A stretch of 64,000 bases of DNA from Mercenaria mercenaria (lineage: Eukaryota > Mollusca > Bivalvia > Venerida > Veneridae), in the NCBI RefSeq assembly GCF_021730395.1, contig NC_069365.1, positions 22,976,001-23,040,000 on the forward strand, written 5' to 3'. Positions 23,501 through 35,800 of this stretch are shown in pieces. The notes below the pieces were generated by a model that searched no databases, had not been told where the DNA came from, and worked only from the letters and a program-made list of their open reading frames with translations. Both the position numbers and the translations under genes were made by a program. The number at the start of each line of letters is the position of its first letter. Position 1 is the stretch's first letter.

Positions 23501-23852
23501 AACGAGAAATTGTTAACGGACGGACTGATGGACGAACGGACCACGGACGCAGAGTGATTTGAATAGCCCACCATCTGAAGATAGTGGGCTAAAAATATGG
23601 CCTCTAGGGAGGTCACAAAGTTTTTCTATTTTTAGACCTACTGACCTAGTTTTGGACCGCACTTGACCCAGTTTCAAACTTGACCTAGATATCATCAGGA
23701 TGAACATTCTGACCAACTTTCATAAAGATCCCATGAAAAATGTGACCTCTAGAGTGGTCACAAGCAAAAGTTTACGCACGCACGAACGCACAGACAGACG
23801 GACGCCATGTGATCACAAAAGCTCACCTTGTCACTTTGTGACTGGTGAGCTA
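20525..23852 (+). mobile_element. Family A element, copy A2, interrupted by B3
   Basis: Starts ACAAGAGGACCATGGTGGTC with GCTCACC inside. Core units of about 145 bases (TATGGCCTCTAGAGAGGTCA, GTGACCCAGTTT) run to 21585, then resume at 23591 to a CACGAACGCACAG tract. It ends in hairpin AGCTCACCTTGTCAC / GTGACTGGTGAGCT. The B3 insertion accounts for about 2 kb of its length. No coding capacity. Confidence 0.85.
21586..23590 (-). mobile_element. Family B element, copy B3, nested inside A2
   Basis: Reverse complement of B1 and B2: on the + strand it runs ACAAGAAATCACCAGAGTG, core units with GTAGGTCACTAGGTCA, longer units, GGAC remnants, then hairpin AGCCCACCATC / ATAGTGGGCT. The A2 sequence on either side joins exactly as in intact A units (GATCCAATGA plus AAAATATGG), with no duplicated target bases. 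Confidence 0.88.
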
Positions 23853-23981
23853 ATAAAAATGATTGATCAAACCTAAATTTAGCACAGAGCCACTTAAAGA
23901 AAACCTGTCCTTAATCATTTTCCAATCCAATGAAATTTAGTAGAGATATTGCTTATGAAAATTACAAAGAAGTCAACGATA

Positions 23982-25879
23982 ACAAGAGGACCATGATGGT
24001 CCTGAATCGCTCACCTATCCCCACATGACCCAGTGTTGAACTGAGTATGATGTCATTATTTCTATTATTTGACATAGTGACCTAGTTTTTGAGCACATGT
24101 GACCTAGATATCATCAAGATAAAAAATTCTGACCAATTTTCATGAAGATCCATTGAAAAATATGGCCTCTAGAGAGGTCACAACGTTTTTCTATTATTTG
24201 ACCTAATGGCCTAGTTTTTGAAGGCACGTGACCCACTTTTAAACTTGACCTAGATATCATCAAGGTGAACATTCTCACCAATTTTCATGAAGATCTCGTG
24301 AAAAATATGGCCTCTAGAGAGGTCACAAGGTTTTTCTATTTTTCGACCTACTGACCTAGTTTTTGACCGCACATGACCCAGTTACAAACCTGACCTAGAT
24401 ATCATCAAGCTGAACATTCTGACCAATTTTCATGAAGATCCGTTGAGAAATATGGCCTCTAGAGAGGTCACAAGGTTTTTTCTATTTTTAGACCTACTGA
24501 CCTAGTTTTTAACCCTACGTGACCCAGTTTCGAACTTGACTTAGATATCATCAAGATGAACATTCTGACCAATAATCATGAAGATCTCATGAAAAATATG
24601 GCCTCTAGAGAGGTCACAAGGTTTTTCTATTTTTAGATCTACTGACCTAGTTTTTAACCCCACGTGACCCAGTTTCGAATTTGACCTAGATATCTTCAAG
24701 GTAAACACTCTGACCAATTTTCATGAAGATCCATTGAAAAATATCGCCTCTAGAGAGGTCACAAGGTTTTCCTATTTTTAGACCTACTGACCTAGTTTTT
24801 AACCCCACGTGACCCAGTTTCGAACTTGACCTAGATATCATCAAGGTGAACATTCTGACCAATTTTCATGAAGATCCATTGAGAAATATGGCCTCTAGAG
24901 AGGTCACAAGGTTTTTCTATTTTTAGATCTACTGACCTAGTTTTTGACCCACATGACCCAGTTTCGAACTTGACCTAGATATCATTAAGGTGAACATTTC
25001 TGACCAATTTTCATGAAGATCCATTGAGAAATATGGCCTCTAGAGAGGTCACAAGGTTTTTCTATTTTTAGATCTACTGACCTAGTTTTTAATCCCACGT
25101 GACCCAGTTTCGAACTTGACCTAGATATCATCAAGGTGAACATTCTGACCAATAATCATGAAGATCCATTGAGAAATATGGCCTCTAGGGAGGTCACAAG
25201 GTTTTTCTATTTTTAGACCTACTGACCTAGTTTTTGACCCTACGTGACCCAGTTTCGAACTCGACCTAGATATCATCAAGGTAAACATTCTGACCAATAT
25301 TCATGAAGATCTCATGAAAAATATGGCCTCTAGAGGGGTCACAAGGTTTTTCTATTTTTAGATCTACTGACCTAGTTTTTGACCCTACGTGACCCAGTTT
25401 CGAACTTGACCTAGAAATCATCAAGGTCAACATTCTGACCAATATTCATGAAGATCTCATGAAAAATATGGCCTCTAGAGAAGTCACAAGGTTTTTCTAT
25501 TTTTAGACCTACTGACCTAGTTTTTGAACCCACGTGACCCAGTTTCGAACTTGACCTAGATATCATCAAGGTGAACATTCTGACCAATTTTCATGAAGAT
25601 CTTATGAAATATATGGCCTCTAGAGAGGTCACAAGGTTTTTCTATTTTTAGACCTACTGACCTAGTTTTTTGACGGCACGTGACCCAGTTCGAACTTGAC
25701 CTAGATATCATCAAGATGAACATTTCTGACCAACTTTCATAAAGATCCCATGAAAAATGTGACCTCTAGAGTGGTCACAAGCAAAAGTTTACGGACGCAC
25801 GGACGCACGGACGGACGACGGACGACGGACACCGCGCGATCACAAAAGCTCACCTTGTCACTTTGTGACAGGTGAGCTA
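23982..25879 (+). mobile_element. Family A element, copy A3, uninterrupted
   Basis: Head ACAAGAGGACCATGATGGTC, GCTCACC inside, then about 12 core units spaced 144-150 bases by the phrase TATGGCCTCTAGAG. Next is a CGGACGCACGGACG tract at about 25790-25830, and a terminal hairpin AGCTCACCTTGTCAC / GTGACAGGTGAGCT. It is the most regular A copy in the window. Its near-identical central units suggest recent homogenisation. Confidence 0.88.
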
Positions 25880-27009
25880 AAAACAGAGGAAAGACCAATC
25901 TACTTCTTGGACATAATAAGGGGAAGTAACTGACTAATGTTCCCCATTATGAAGTATATATGGTGACTGACATTACCAGAAAGTAAGTCATCCATCCCAG
26001 TCATAATTCTATCTGTATTTTCAAATTTTGATAAACCAATGTTTGACCAACATTTTTAGTAACAAGGTTACTGTTGTTTATTTTCTGGTCCTTTTACATC
26101 ATGGAGTCCATTCATCATATACTAAGAGAGAAATTACCAGAGAACTTATGGATAATAGAGTTCCACTTAAGGCAATGCTAGGAGGCGTGACAGGTGTTGC
26201 ACATTTCATTACCTCTCATGAACAGACTCAGTCAAACCGAGCCTGCTGTTGTTTTGTGGTTGGTTGCGTTCTGTGCTACCAAAGAATCTTCTTAAATATT
26301 TTTTTTTATTTCTCTCTTAGTATATGATAATACCATTTACATATTTCAACATTCTAAGTTATTCCTAACCTGTTGAAAGGAAAATTTCAAATTTTACAAA
26401 TAGCCAGATTGGTTTTGAATTCACCAGAAAAGCCATTACTCTCCCAGTGTTTTTGTACACCGAACTTTTTTAAGTTTTAACTTCAGTTTGATGTGATTAT
26501 TTTGGATATCTCAATTAGCATTACACAAATGTATATGGATTTGGTGGAGCAAACAGTGCAGATCAACATTGAGCTATGTGACATTTTTAAGGATTATACT
26601 GTATATAGTTGTATATCATAACTATGTACACAACATACAAAATTCATGTTTTTCATTCTTGTTGTAAAAGGTCATGTTATTTTTGACAACATTTACAGAT
26701 TTCCGTGACAGGGTGGAATATAGGAATGCAAGAAAAATCATCATGTTATTGGGAATAATCAAGCGTGCCCTCGGGTCCACTGACTGTAGACAGGGTAGCC
26801 ATTTCAATAATCTTGGAAAGTTGGATATAAAGCTTAAAACTAAATTTGCTTTCAGTTTTCAATTAAATTTATTGAGACAGATATAAAACTGATATAAAGT
26901 TATACTTATGTACATTATGGATAAAACAACATATGCATAGGGGCACTGGAGGGAATCCAGACATTTGGCACCAAAGTCTAGATCTTCTCTCTGCCCCCCC
27001 ACACAATAA
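25880..27009. other. Intergenic stretch with a family K repeat
   Basis: The segment at about 26060-26330 matches the family K sequence at 275-700 (CATGAACAGACTCAGTCAAA). A short AACAGTGCAGATCAA phrase at about 26551, also seen near 29990 and 55658, marks another dispersed repeat. The frame at 26028-26327 crosses the K repeat and is not a gene. Confidence 0.5.
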
Positions 27010-29343
27010 ACAAGAGGGTCATGAAGGCCCTGTACCGCTCACCTGACCTACTGACCTAAGATCATCAAGATAGTTTCATTAAGATATGGTCATAAATGTG
27101 GCCTCTAAAGTGTTAACTAACTTTTCCTTTGATTTGACCCGGTGACCTAGTTTTTGACCCCACATGACCCAGATTTGAACTTGAGCTAAAGATCATCAAG
27201 ATTAACATTCTATCTATGTGTAGGTGGTATACAATTGCACCCAGATACTATTAAGTTATTCCTTTTAATGTTCGTAGATGATGTTGCATTATTAGCAGAC
27301 ACAGTGTATGGCCTTCAAAGGCAACTGAATATTTTGTCAGATTTTTGTGATACATTTAAATTAAAAGTAAATGAAGGCAAAACTAAAATTGTAGTCTTTA
27401 AAAATATGGCTTACTTGCGAGGAATGAAAAATGGAAATATAAAGATGCTGAGATTGAAGTTGTAAATAAATTTGGTTATGTTGGATTGACATTTACTAGA
27501 CAGTTATCTATGAATTCTATGGTCCATGACCTATGTGTTAAAGGGAAAAGAGTACTAATCTCTATTCTGAATTCACTGTACAACTGTGGTCAATTGTCAA
27601 AATCTGTATTTTTTTAAATTTTTGATTGTAAAGTTTGTCCTCAATTGCTATACGGTTCTGAAATATGGGGCATATAATATAAGTTTGACTAACTAGAACG
27701 TGTTCAGTATTACGCATGTAAAAGGTTTATGTGTGCTAAACAGAAAACATCTAATGTTGCAATTTTTCGGAGACTGTGGTAGATACCCATTATACATAAC
27801 AACATACAAAAGGTCAATTAAGTACTGGATGAAAATTCTGAAAATGCCCAATGATAGGCTTGTAAAGAAATGCTATAATATGATGCTAAATGATGATATG
27901 AATGGGCATGTAAACATGGTAACTGCTGTTAAAAATTGCTTGATGAGTCATGGTTTTGGTCACGTATGGTTAAGTCAAAATGTGCAGTATGAGTCGGGCT
28001 TCTTAAAAATGTTTGAAAATAGGTTAAAGGATATTTATAAACAAGATTGGAATGTAAATTTAAACCTAAATGCTAAACTTGTGCATTATAAAGAATTTAA
28101 ATATGAGTTTGAATTTGAGCTATACCTGCATGTACTTAATTTGAGAAAGTTCAGATACGTTTATGTTAATTTTAGATTAGGTAGTATGGATTTAGAAATT
28201 GAGAAAGGAAGGTATACTAATACCGCAAGAGAAAATAGAAAATGTAAACTATGCGATACCAATTCTGTTGAGGATGAGTACCATTTCCTGTTACGCTGTG
28301 GATGTTATAGAGATCTCCGTGAACTACATATACCAAGTAAATATTATACTCGTCCAGATGTTAATAAATTTAATATTCTTATGTCTACAAGAAATGAAGA
28401 ACTGATAAAATCAACAGCGATATTTCTTTATTATGCATTTGAAAAAAGAAAGAAACTTTTACAAACTTTATTAGAGCAAGACATTTAGATGTTAGATTGA
28501 TTGAAGTAAACACTTATGAAACAAACACCCATATTGCAACACTGTTATATATGTTTATATCTATATACGCACACTATACTGATTTTGAAAGCTTTGTATA
28601 TGTATATTGTATATACCTTGCATGGGCCGGAGGCCTTGAAGCAAATAAAGAATTGTCAACATTCTATCTAAGTTTCATGAAGATACAGTCATAAATGAGG
28701 CCTCTAGAGTGTTAACAAGCTTTTCCTTTGATTTGACCTGGTGACCTAGTTTCTGACCCCACCTGACCCAGATCTGAACTTGACCTATAGATCATCAAGA
28801 TTAACATTCTGACTAAGTTTTATTAAGATGTGGTCATAAATGTGGCCTCTAGAGTGTTAACTAGCTTTTCCTTTGATTTCACCTGGTGACCTAGTTTTTG
28901 ACCCTACATGACCCAGATTCAAACTGGACTTTAAGATCATCATGAGTAAAATTCTGACCAAGTTTCATGAAGATACAATCATAAATATGGCCTCTACAGT
29001 GTTAACATGCTTTTCCTTTGATTTGACCTGGTGACCTAGTTTTTGACCCTAGATGACCCGCTATTGAATTCGTCCATAAGATTGGGCCAAAATTGTGACC
29101 TCTAGAGTGTTAACAAGCTTTTCCTTTGACTTGACCTGGTGACCTAGTTTTTAACCCCAGATGACCCAATATCAAAGTTGTCCAAGATTTTATTGAGGGT
29201 AACATTCTGACCAAGTTTCATTAAGATTGGGTTAAAATTGTGACCTCTAGAGTGTTAACAGTCAAATTGTTGACAATGACGGACGATTGACGACGACGGA
29301 CACAGGGCGATCACAAAAGCTCACTTCGTGCTCAGGTGAGCTA
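27010..29343 (+). mobile_element. Family A element, copy A4, interrupted by a LINE
   Basis: Head ACAAGAGGGTCATGAAGGCC at 27010, core units to 27216, LINE insertion, core units again from 28658. A GACGGACGATTGACG tract follows, then a shortened terminal hairpin ending CTCAGGTGAGCTA. Closest to A1 in sequence. Confidence 0.85.
27217..28657 (+). mobile_element. 5'-truncated LINE (non-LTR retrotransposon) with 13-bp target duplication
   Basis: The frame at 27235-27465 holds the reverse transcriptase catalytic motif FVDDVALLADT and the downstream phrase LKVNEGKTKIVVF. Another frame after about 27447 continues with NKFGYVGLTFTRQL, and the frame at 27700-28488 holds the C-terminal region with CKLCDTNSVEDEYHFLLRC, a cysteine/histidine cluster usual at the end of such proteins. 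At least two frameshifts and in-frame stops (for example near 27678) separate the parts, and the endonuclease and most of the RT are missing. The element ends in AATAAAGAATTGTC. The duplication AACATTCTATCTA lies at 27204-27216 and 28658-28670. Clade (jockey, CR1 or relative) cannot be decided. Confidence 0.88.
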
Positions 29344-29672
29344 AAAAGTAAACAAAAGTAAAAATGTATATTTAAGGGCATATAGATAAAACTAAGTATT
29401 GTTGCTAAAGTTGTATACTGAAGTAAAAGGAAGAAAAAGAGATACATTTGTTTTTGACTCCCCAAAAAGTTTGGGAAAAACATGGATATCTGTGAATGGT
29501 TGGCACCACCTGCCCCCCTCTCGACCCCCCCAACCCCCTACTCCCCATCCCTTAATCCCCAAGCTATGAATTTCAAACTGCATTAAGAAGTCATATTCAT
29601 TAATTTCATCACAAAACTGGATTGAATCACAGATAAGCGTTTAAAAAAATAAATTCTAAAACCCTGATACTT
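29344..29672. other. MITD1 3' flank / probable 3' UTR
   Basis: Just past the stop codon on the - strand. No AATAAA on the - strand (TTTATT on +) is visible here, so the poly(A) site may use a variant signal or lie within the A4 element. Confidence 0.4.
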
Positions 29673-29847
29673 TTACGATCCTGAGGCACTAAATTTCATG
29701 CTAACATGTTTACTATGAAATATATCCACTGTGGTTTCATAGCACCTTCTCAAATCAAAGTCACAGAATCCTATATCAAACTTCCCCTGTGTGGCTCTGT
29801 ATATATCCAGACCTCGACCTATCTTAATGATCCAACCATTGTTCAAC
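29673..29847 (-). CDS. MITD1: MITD1 exon 6 (C-terminal end, stop)
   Basis: Acceptor CTGTTTCAG. Encodes [38 protein letters not shown], then [16 protein letters not shown] and TAA at 29675-29673. This is the best conserved part of the family. Confidence 0.95.
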
Positions 29848-32800
29848 CTGAAACAGAAAAAAAAGGATATCATTAACCTTTTATACCCTGTTATATTTCT
29901 AAATGGACTGGTCTATCTTTCAATTTTGGCAGTACCATTTATTATTCAAAGGGATGTCCTTTAAAAATTTACTGACTGAACAGCAAACAGTGCAGACCAA
30001 GATGAGCCTGCAAAGAAAAAATCACTTGCTGCCAGCAGGCTAAATGTTAAAGGTATGTCACAGACCCCAAATAGTGTTTATCATTTCAATTAAAGGTTAT
30101 CTTTAACACTTGTTTCTTGCATGTTGAGTCTTTTACTCAAAACTGGTTTCTAACCTTTTTCTTTTATTCAAAACTGATTTTTCACCTTTAATATATCTAT
30201 ACAATCTTGCAAACATTGTCAGTGTTGAAATTCACTCAATCATGCAGTCTCTTATTAAAATACATGTATTACCGTATTTTCCGGACAATAGGCCGCGGCC
30301 TATACGTTAAAAAAAGTGAATTTTTCAAAGGTGCGGCCTATGCGTCGAAGCGGCCTATACATCATTTTATTTTTTCTAAATGGGCCTTTCATGCAGCCTA
30401 TACAACAGTTTTAATTTTTCACTTGCCTTTTGAAAGTTGTTGAAATTCAACTGGATATTCCAGTGTTGATTTCAGGTAATTTTTTCTTTCATGTCCGTGT
30501 AGTCATATTTTGCTTAATATTCCATCGAATCAAGTAAAATGTAATGTGTTTAGAATGGTCAATTTTGCCGAAAAGGCCTTTAAAAAAAGCTCACGAAAAC
30601 TTACACTCTGACTCAACAGTTCACTGCATTCGACGGATTAACAAGTGTGATTACCTGTAAAAACAATCGATTTCAATGACTATTTCTCGAGAACATACTT
30701 TATACAGCATGGTCATGTTCGCCGCATAGTGGTGTATAGGCCGCGGCCAATATGCCGGAGCGGCCTATACGTTAAATTTTATTTCTGAAATAGTTAAAAT
30801 ATACGGCTGCGGCCAATACGGTGCAGCGGCCTATTGTCCAGAAAATACGGTACCCTTACTTTATTTCTCTATTATGTACAGTATACCACTTAAGTTAAAG
30901 CATAACTCAATGATATTTAAGACTTATTTTATTTCTAAATATTTAAGCGTATTTGCAAGAGCCCATTCTAACTTTCTCAAAAATGTAGTATCTTGTAGCA
31001 TTTACAATGGAAATCTTATCCTAACCTTATTTTTAGCCCACCATCATGATGATGGTGGGCTATTAAAATCACTCTGCGTCCGTGGTCCGTCCGTCCGTCA
31101 TTCCGTCCGTCCGTCCGTCCGTCCGTTAACAATTTCTCGTTATCGCATCTCCTCAGAAACTACTGGGGGGATTTTGACCAAACTTTGTCAGAATGATGTA
31201 TTGGTACCCTAGTTGTGTCCCCCTGAAAATCAGACTGGTTCAACAATTTATGAGTGAGTTATGGCCCTTTGTTTATTTCTATAATTTATATAGATTTATA
31301 TAGGGAAAAACTTTGAAAACCTTCTTGTCCAAAACCACAGAGCCTAGGGCTTTGATATTTGGTATGAAGCATCATCTAGTGGACCTCTACCAAGATGATT
31401 CAAATTATTTCTCTGGGGTCAAATATGGCCCTGCCCTGGGGGTCACATGGTTTATATAGACTTATATAGGGAAAAACTTTGAATAACCTCTTGTCCAAAA
31501 CCACAGGGCCTAGGGCTTTGATATTTTGTATGTGACATCATCTAGTGGTCTTCAACTTAGATTGTTCAAATTATACCCCTAGGGTCAAATATGGCCCCGC
31601 CCTGGGGGTCATATGGTTTACATAGACTTATATAGGGAAAAACTTTGAAAATCTTCTTGTCCAAACCACAAAGCCTAGGGCTTTGATACTTGTAATGTAG
31701 CATCATCTAGTGGTTCTCTACCAAGTTTGTTCAAATTATCCTCCTAGGGTTAAATATGGCCCCGCCCCGGGAGTCACATGGTTCATATAGACTTGTATAG
31801 GGAAAAGCTTTTAAAATGTTCTTGTCAGTAACTACAACATTCAAACTTGGACCACATGTATATTTTTGAGTGGCAAGATGAACCTTGACATGAGTTGACC
31901 TTGATTTTGACCTAGTGACCTACTTTCACATTTCTGTAGCTACAGCCTTCAAATTTGGACCACATGCATAATTTTGTGCACTGGAAAAAACTTTGACCTT
32001 TATTTTGACCTAGTGACCTACTTTCACATTTTTGAAGGTACAGGCATCAAATTTGGACCATATGCATAGTTCCGTGTTTCAAAATGAAATATGACATTGA
32101 TTTTGACCTAGTGACCTACTTTCACATTTCTCAAGCTACAGCCTTCAAATTTGGACTACATGCATAGTTTTGTGTACCGAAAAAAACTTTGACCTTGACA
32201 TTGACCTAGTGACCTACCCTCACATTTTTGAAGGTACAGGTTCAAATTTGGACCACATGCATAGTTTCGTATTCTGAAATAAAATTTGACCTTGATTTTG
32301 ACCTAGTGACCTACTTTTACATTTCTCAAGCTACAGCCTTCAAATTTGGACCACTTGCATAGTTTTGTGTACTGAAATGACCTTTGACCTTTACATTGAC
32401 CTAGTGACCTACTTTCACATTTTTAAGGTACAGGCTTCAAATTTGGACCACATGCATAGTTTTGTATTCCGAAATAAAATTTGACCTTGATTTTGACCTA
32501 GTGACCTACTTTTACATTTCTCAAGCTACAGCCTTCAGATTTGGACCACATGCATAGTTTTGTGTACCGAAACAAACTTTGACCTTTACATTGACCTAGT
32601 GACCTACTTTCACATTTTTGAAGGTACAGGCTTCAAATTTGGACCACATGCATAGTTTTGTATTCCGAAGTAAAATTTGACCTGGATTTTGACCTAGTGA
32701 CCTACTTTTACATTTCTCAAGCTACAGCCTTCAAATTTGGACCACTTGCATAGATTTGTGTTGTGTACGGAAATGAAATTTGACCTTGAGCTAGTCAGTA

Positions 32801-35800
32801 AGTCTTGAAATTTGGAACACTCAAAAATGGCACATTGGTGGGCGCCAAGATCACTCTGTGATCTCTTGTTTAACAGTGTAGAGTCTGTGTGTAAAACTTC
32901 ATCATTACCTGATTTCTCTGTCTGTGGCAGAAATTGCATTGTCATCTAATATCTCTGTCACAAAGACAATGCAACAGAATTTTCATCTTTCCTAATACCT
33001 ACATGATAAATTGCTATAGGAATTTCAACCTTACCCAATTTCTATATAATATAGAATCTTAGAATGAAACTTCATCCTTGCCTATTATCTCTTTCACATA
33101 GATTCTACAACAGAATTTCCATTTTACCTTATATCTCTATTATGTAGGATTTGCAACTGAAATTTCATTGTACTGTCATGTAATATCCATTTAATGTAGT
33201 TTATGACTGAAACTATCTGATTTCTATATCATGTACAGTTTGCATCAAACCGCATTTCTCTACTGAAATTCCCTCCTTACCAAATGTCTCTGTCATATAC
33301 TGTTTGCAATGAAGATTTCAATCTTACCAAATGTCTCTGTCAAATACTGTTTGCAATGAAGATTTCAATCTTACCAAATGTCTCTGTCAAATACTGTTTG
33401 CAATGAAGATTTCAATCTTACCAAATGTCTCTGTCAAATACTGTTTGCAATGAAGATTTCAATCTTACCAAATGTCTCTGTCAAATACTGTTTGCAATGA
33501 AGATTTCAATCTTACCAAATGTCTCTGTCATATACTGTTTGCAACGAAGATTTCAATCTTACCAAATGTCTCTGTCAAATACTGTTTGCAACGAAGATTT
33601 CAATCTTACCAAATGTCTCTGTCATATACTGTTTGCAACGAAGATTTCAATCTTACCAAATATCTCTGTCAAATACTGTTTGCAACGAAGATTTCAATCT
33701 TACCAAATGTCTCTGTCATATACTGTTTGCAATTGAAGATTTCAATCTTACCAAATGTCTCTATCATATACTGTTTGCAATGAAGATTTCAATCTTACCA
33801 AATGTCTCTGTCATATACTGTTTGCAATGAAGATTTCAATCTTACCAAATGTCTCTGTCATATACTGTTTGCAATTGAAGATTTCAATCTTACCAAATGT
33901 CTCTATCATATACTGTTTGCAATGAAGATTTCAATCTTACCAAATGTCTCTATCATATACTGTTTGCAATGAAGATTTCAATCTTACCAAATGTCTCTGT
34001 CATATACTGTTTGCAATTGAAGATTTCAATCTTACCAAATGTCTCTATCATATACTGTTTGCAATGAAGATTTCAATCTTACCAAATGTCTCTTTCATAT
34101 ACTGTTTGCAATGAAGATTTCAATCTTACCTTATTTCTCTATCATGCAGTGTCTGAGAGTATTCTATCTCAAGAGTTATCTGGTATGACAGAAGACTGGT
34201 TGCTAACTCTGACAGCTTACTCTGTTGATGTTTTCTTTGGTCTGCATTCTGATGTTAGACAACAAAAAAAAATACAATATCAATTGCCAGGAAATACTGG
34301 AGCAACAACTTTACAATATATAGAATTTTCTTTCATACATTGTATTGCTATTTTGAAAAAAAAACAGTATGGCTGGTTACAGGCAGAAATTTCTATCAAA
34401 AGCATGTATTTCATTAAATTTTATCTTTGTAATTAAATGTTATTTTAACCAGTATTATAATTATGCAAAATGATGTTTACTTCTGCTGCGTTAAAAAAAA
34501 AATCTCTTTCATTTGACATTATTTAGGTTAATGCAATTATCTGCACAAATATTTTTGCAACTTTTACTAGTGTCTAAAGACAGTTAATCGACAGCTGTTA
34601 TAAACAGAATTATGAACACATTGGTCAAAAGGGCCAAGATGCTTTCCTATGAAGGTGAAGGCACTGGTTTTGATTCCTGGCTACTCCAATTGCGGTGTAT
34701 CGTCTGGCAAGGCAATTTAACGTGACTGCCTCAGCTGACCTAGCTGTAAATGAGTAACAGCAAATTGGGGGTAAGGCATTAATAGTTTTAACTGTTCTTA
34801 AAATAGGGTCACTCGAAAGCTCTACAGAGCTTATGTTAATTGCTTCACAATGCGATGGTATATAAAATTTACCTTTAACTGCCTAAATAAACTTGTAATC
34901 TTTGCTGCTTATTACCATTTAACTTATTTAAATTCTTCTGGCTCAACTGCCTGATACATTCAGAAAATGGAGTGAAACCTATCTCTACATATTAAGCATT
35001 ATTAAAATTATAGGTGCTTTAGAATTTAATTTCAATCAATCACATTATTAAGATTACACATAGAAATTTATGTCTTTGTTCGACAACCAAAAACAGTTCA
35101 AGTTGATATCAGATATTACTTTGGAAATGTTTGACAAACAGACAACACTTCATGATAATATTGAACAGAATCTGCTGATTTTCAGTCATTCTTATGGGTG
35201 ATTAAACTTAACAAATATTCTGACTACAAAATGCATTATTAGACATTATTACATGATTCTTTATATAAAAACGGTTTGGCTGTATGTACAGTTTACACTG
35301 AAATTCAAAACTTGAAAAACATCTGCAAAATTTTATTTCTGATGTTGAGACAATAGAACACTTATTGAATGGCATGCTGGTCAACAGTTGTAACTATTCG
35401 CAAGTTAGTTCTTTTGGACCTCTGGCTATAATTCTGACTAACTGTCCAGCAATACATTCAATAAGTGTTTATTACTCTACAGTTGTTTGAAATGGAGATT
35501 AAGCATTTTGCAATAATAATAATTTAAACACTTTTGATGTATTTTGTAAACAAGCAAATTTCTGAATAAAGTAGTTCTTTTCACTCAATATACAATGTAC
35601 TTAGTTGTGAAATATATATAATTATGAAAAAAATATTGCAGGTCACTGATAATTCATCTAGTCTATCAAGAAGAGGGCCATTATGGGCCATGATGGCCCT
35701 CTATCAGTTACCTAAATGCAACTTCTTTAATGATAAGTTACATGTTGTGGTCACATAGATTTACATCCAGATACTGTAAAATCATTTAATTTCATGGGCA

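Noticed and set aside
26028-26327. 99-codon + strand frame
   Set aside because: It crosses the dispersed K repeat also seen at 275-700, and its end is an AT-rich run.
33425-33830. Three overlapping 103-codon frames that look like one repeated protein
   Set aside because: They are the same 47-bp array read in three frames, each shifted by one unit, and lie antisense to MITD1 in its intron.
33285-34130. CRISPR-like array (regular repeats)
   Set aside because: There are no unique spacers, the units abut directly, and the context is a eukaryotic intron. The 63-bp array fails for the same reasons.
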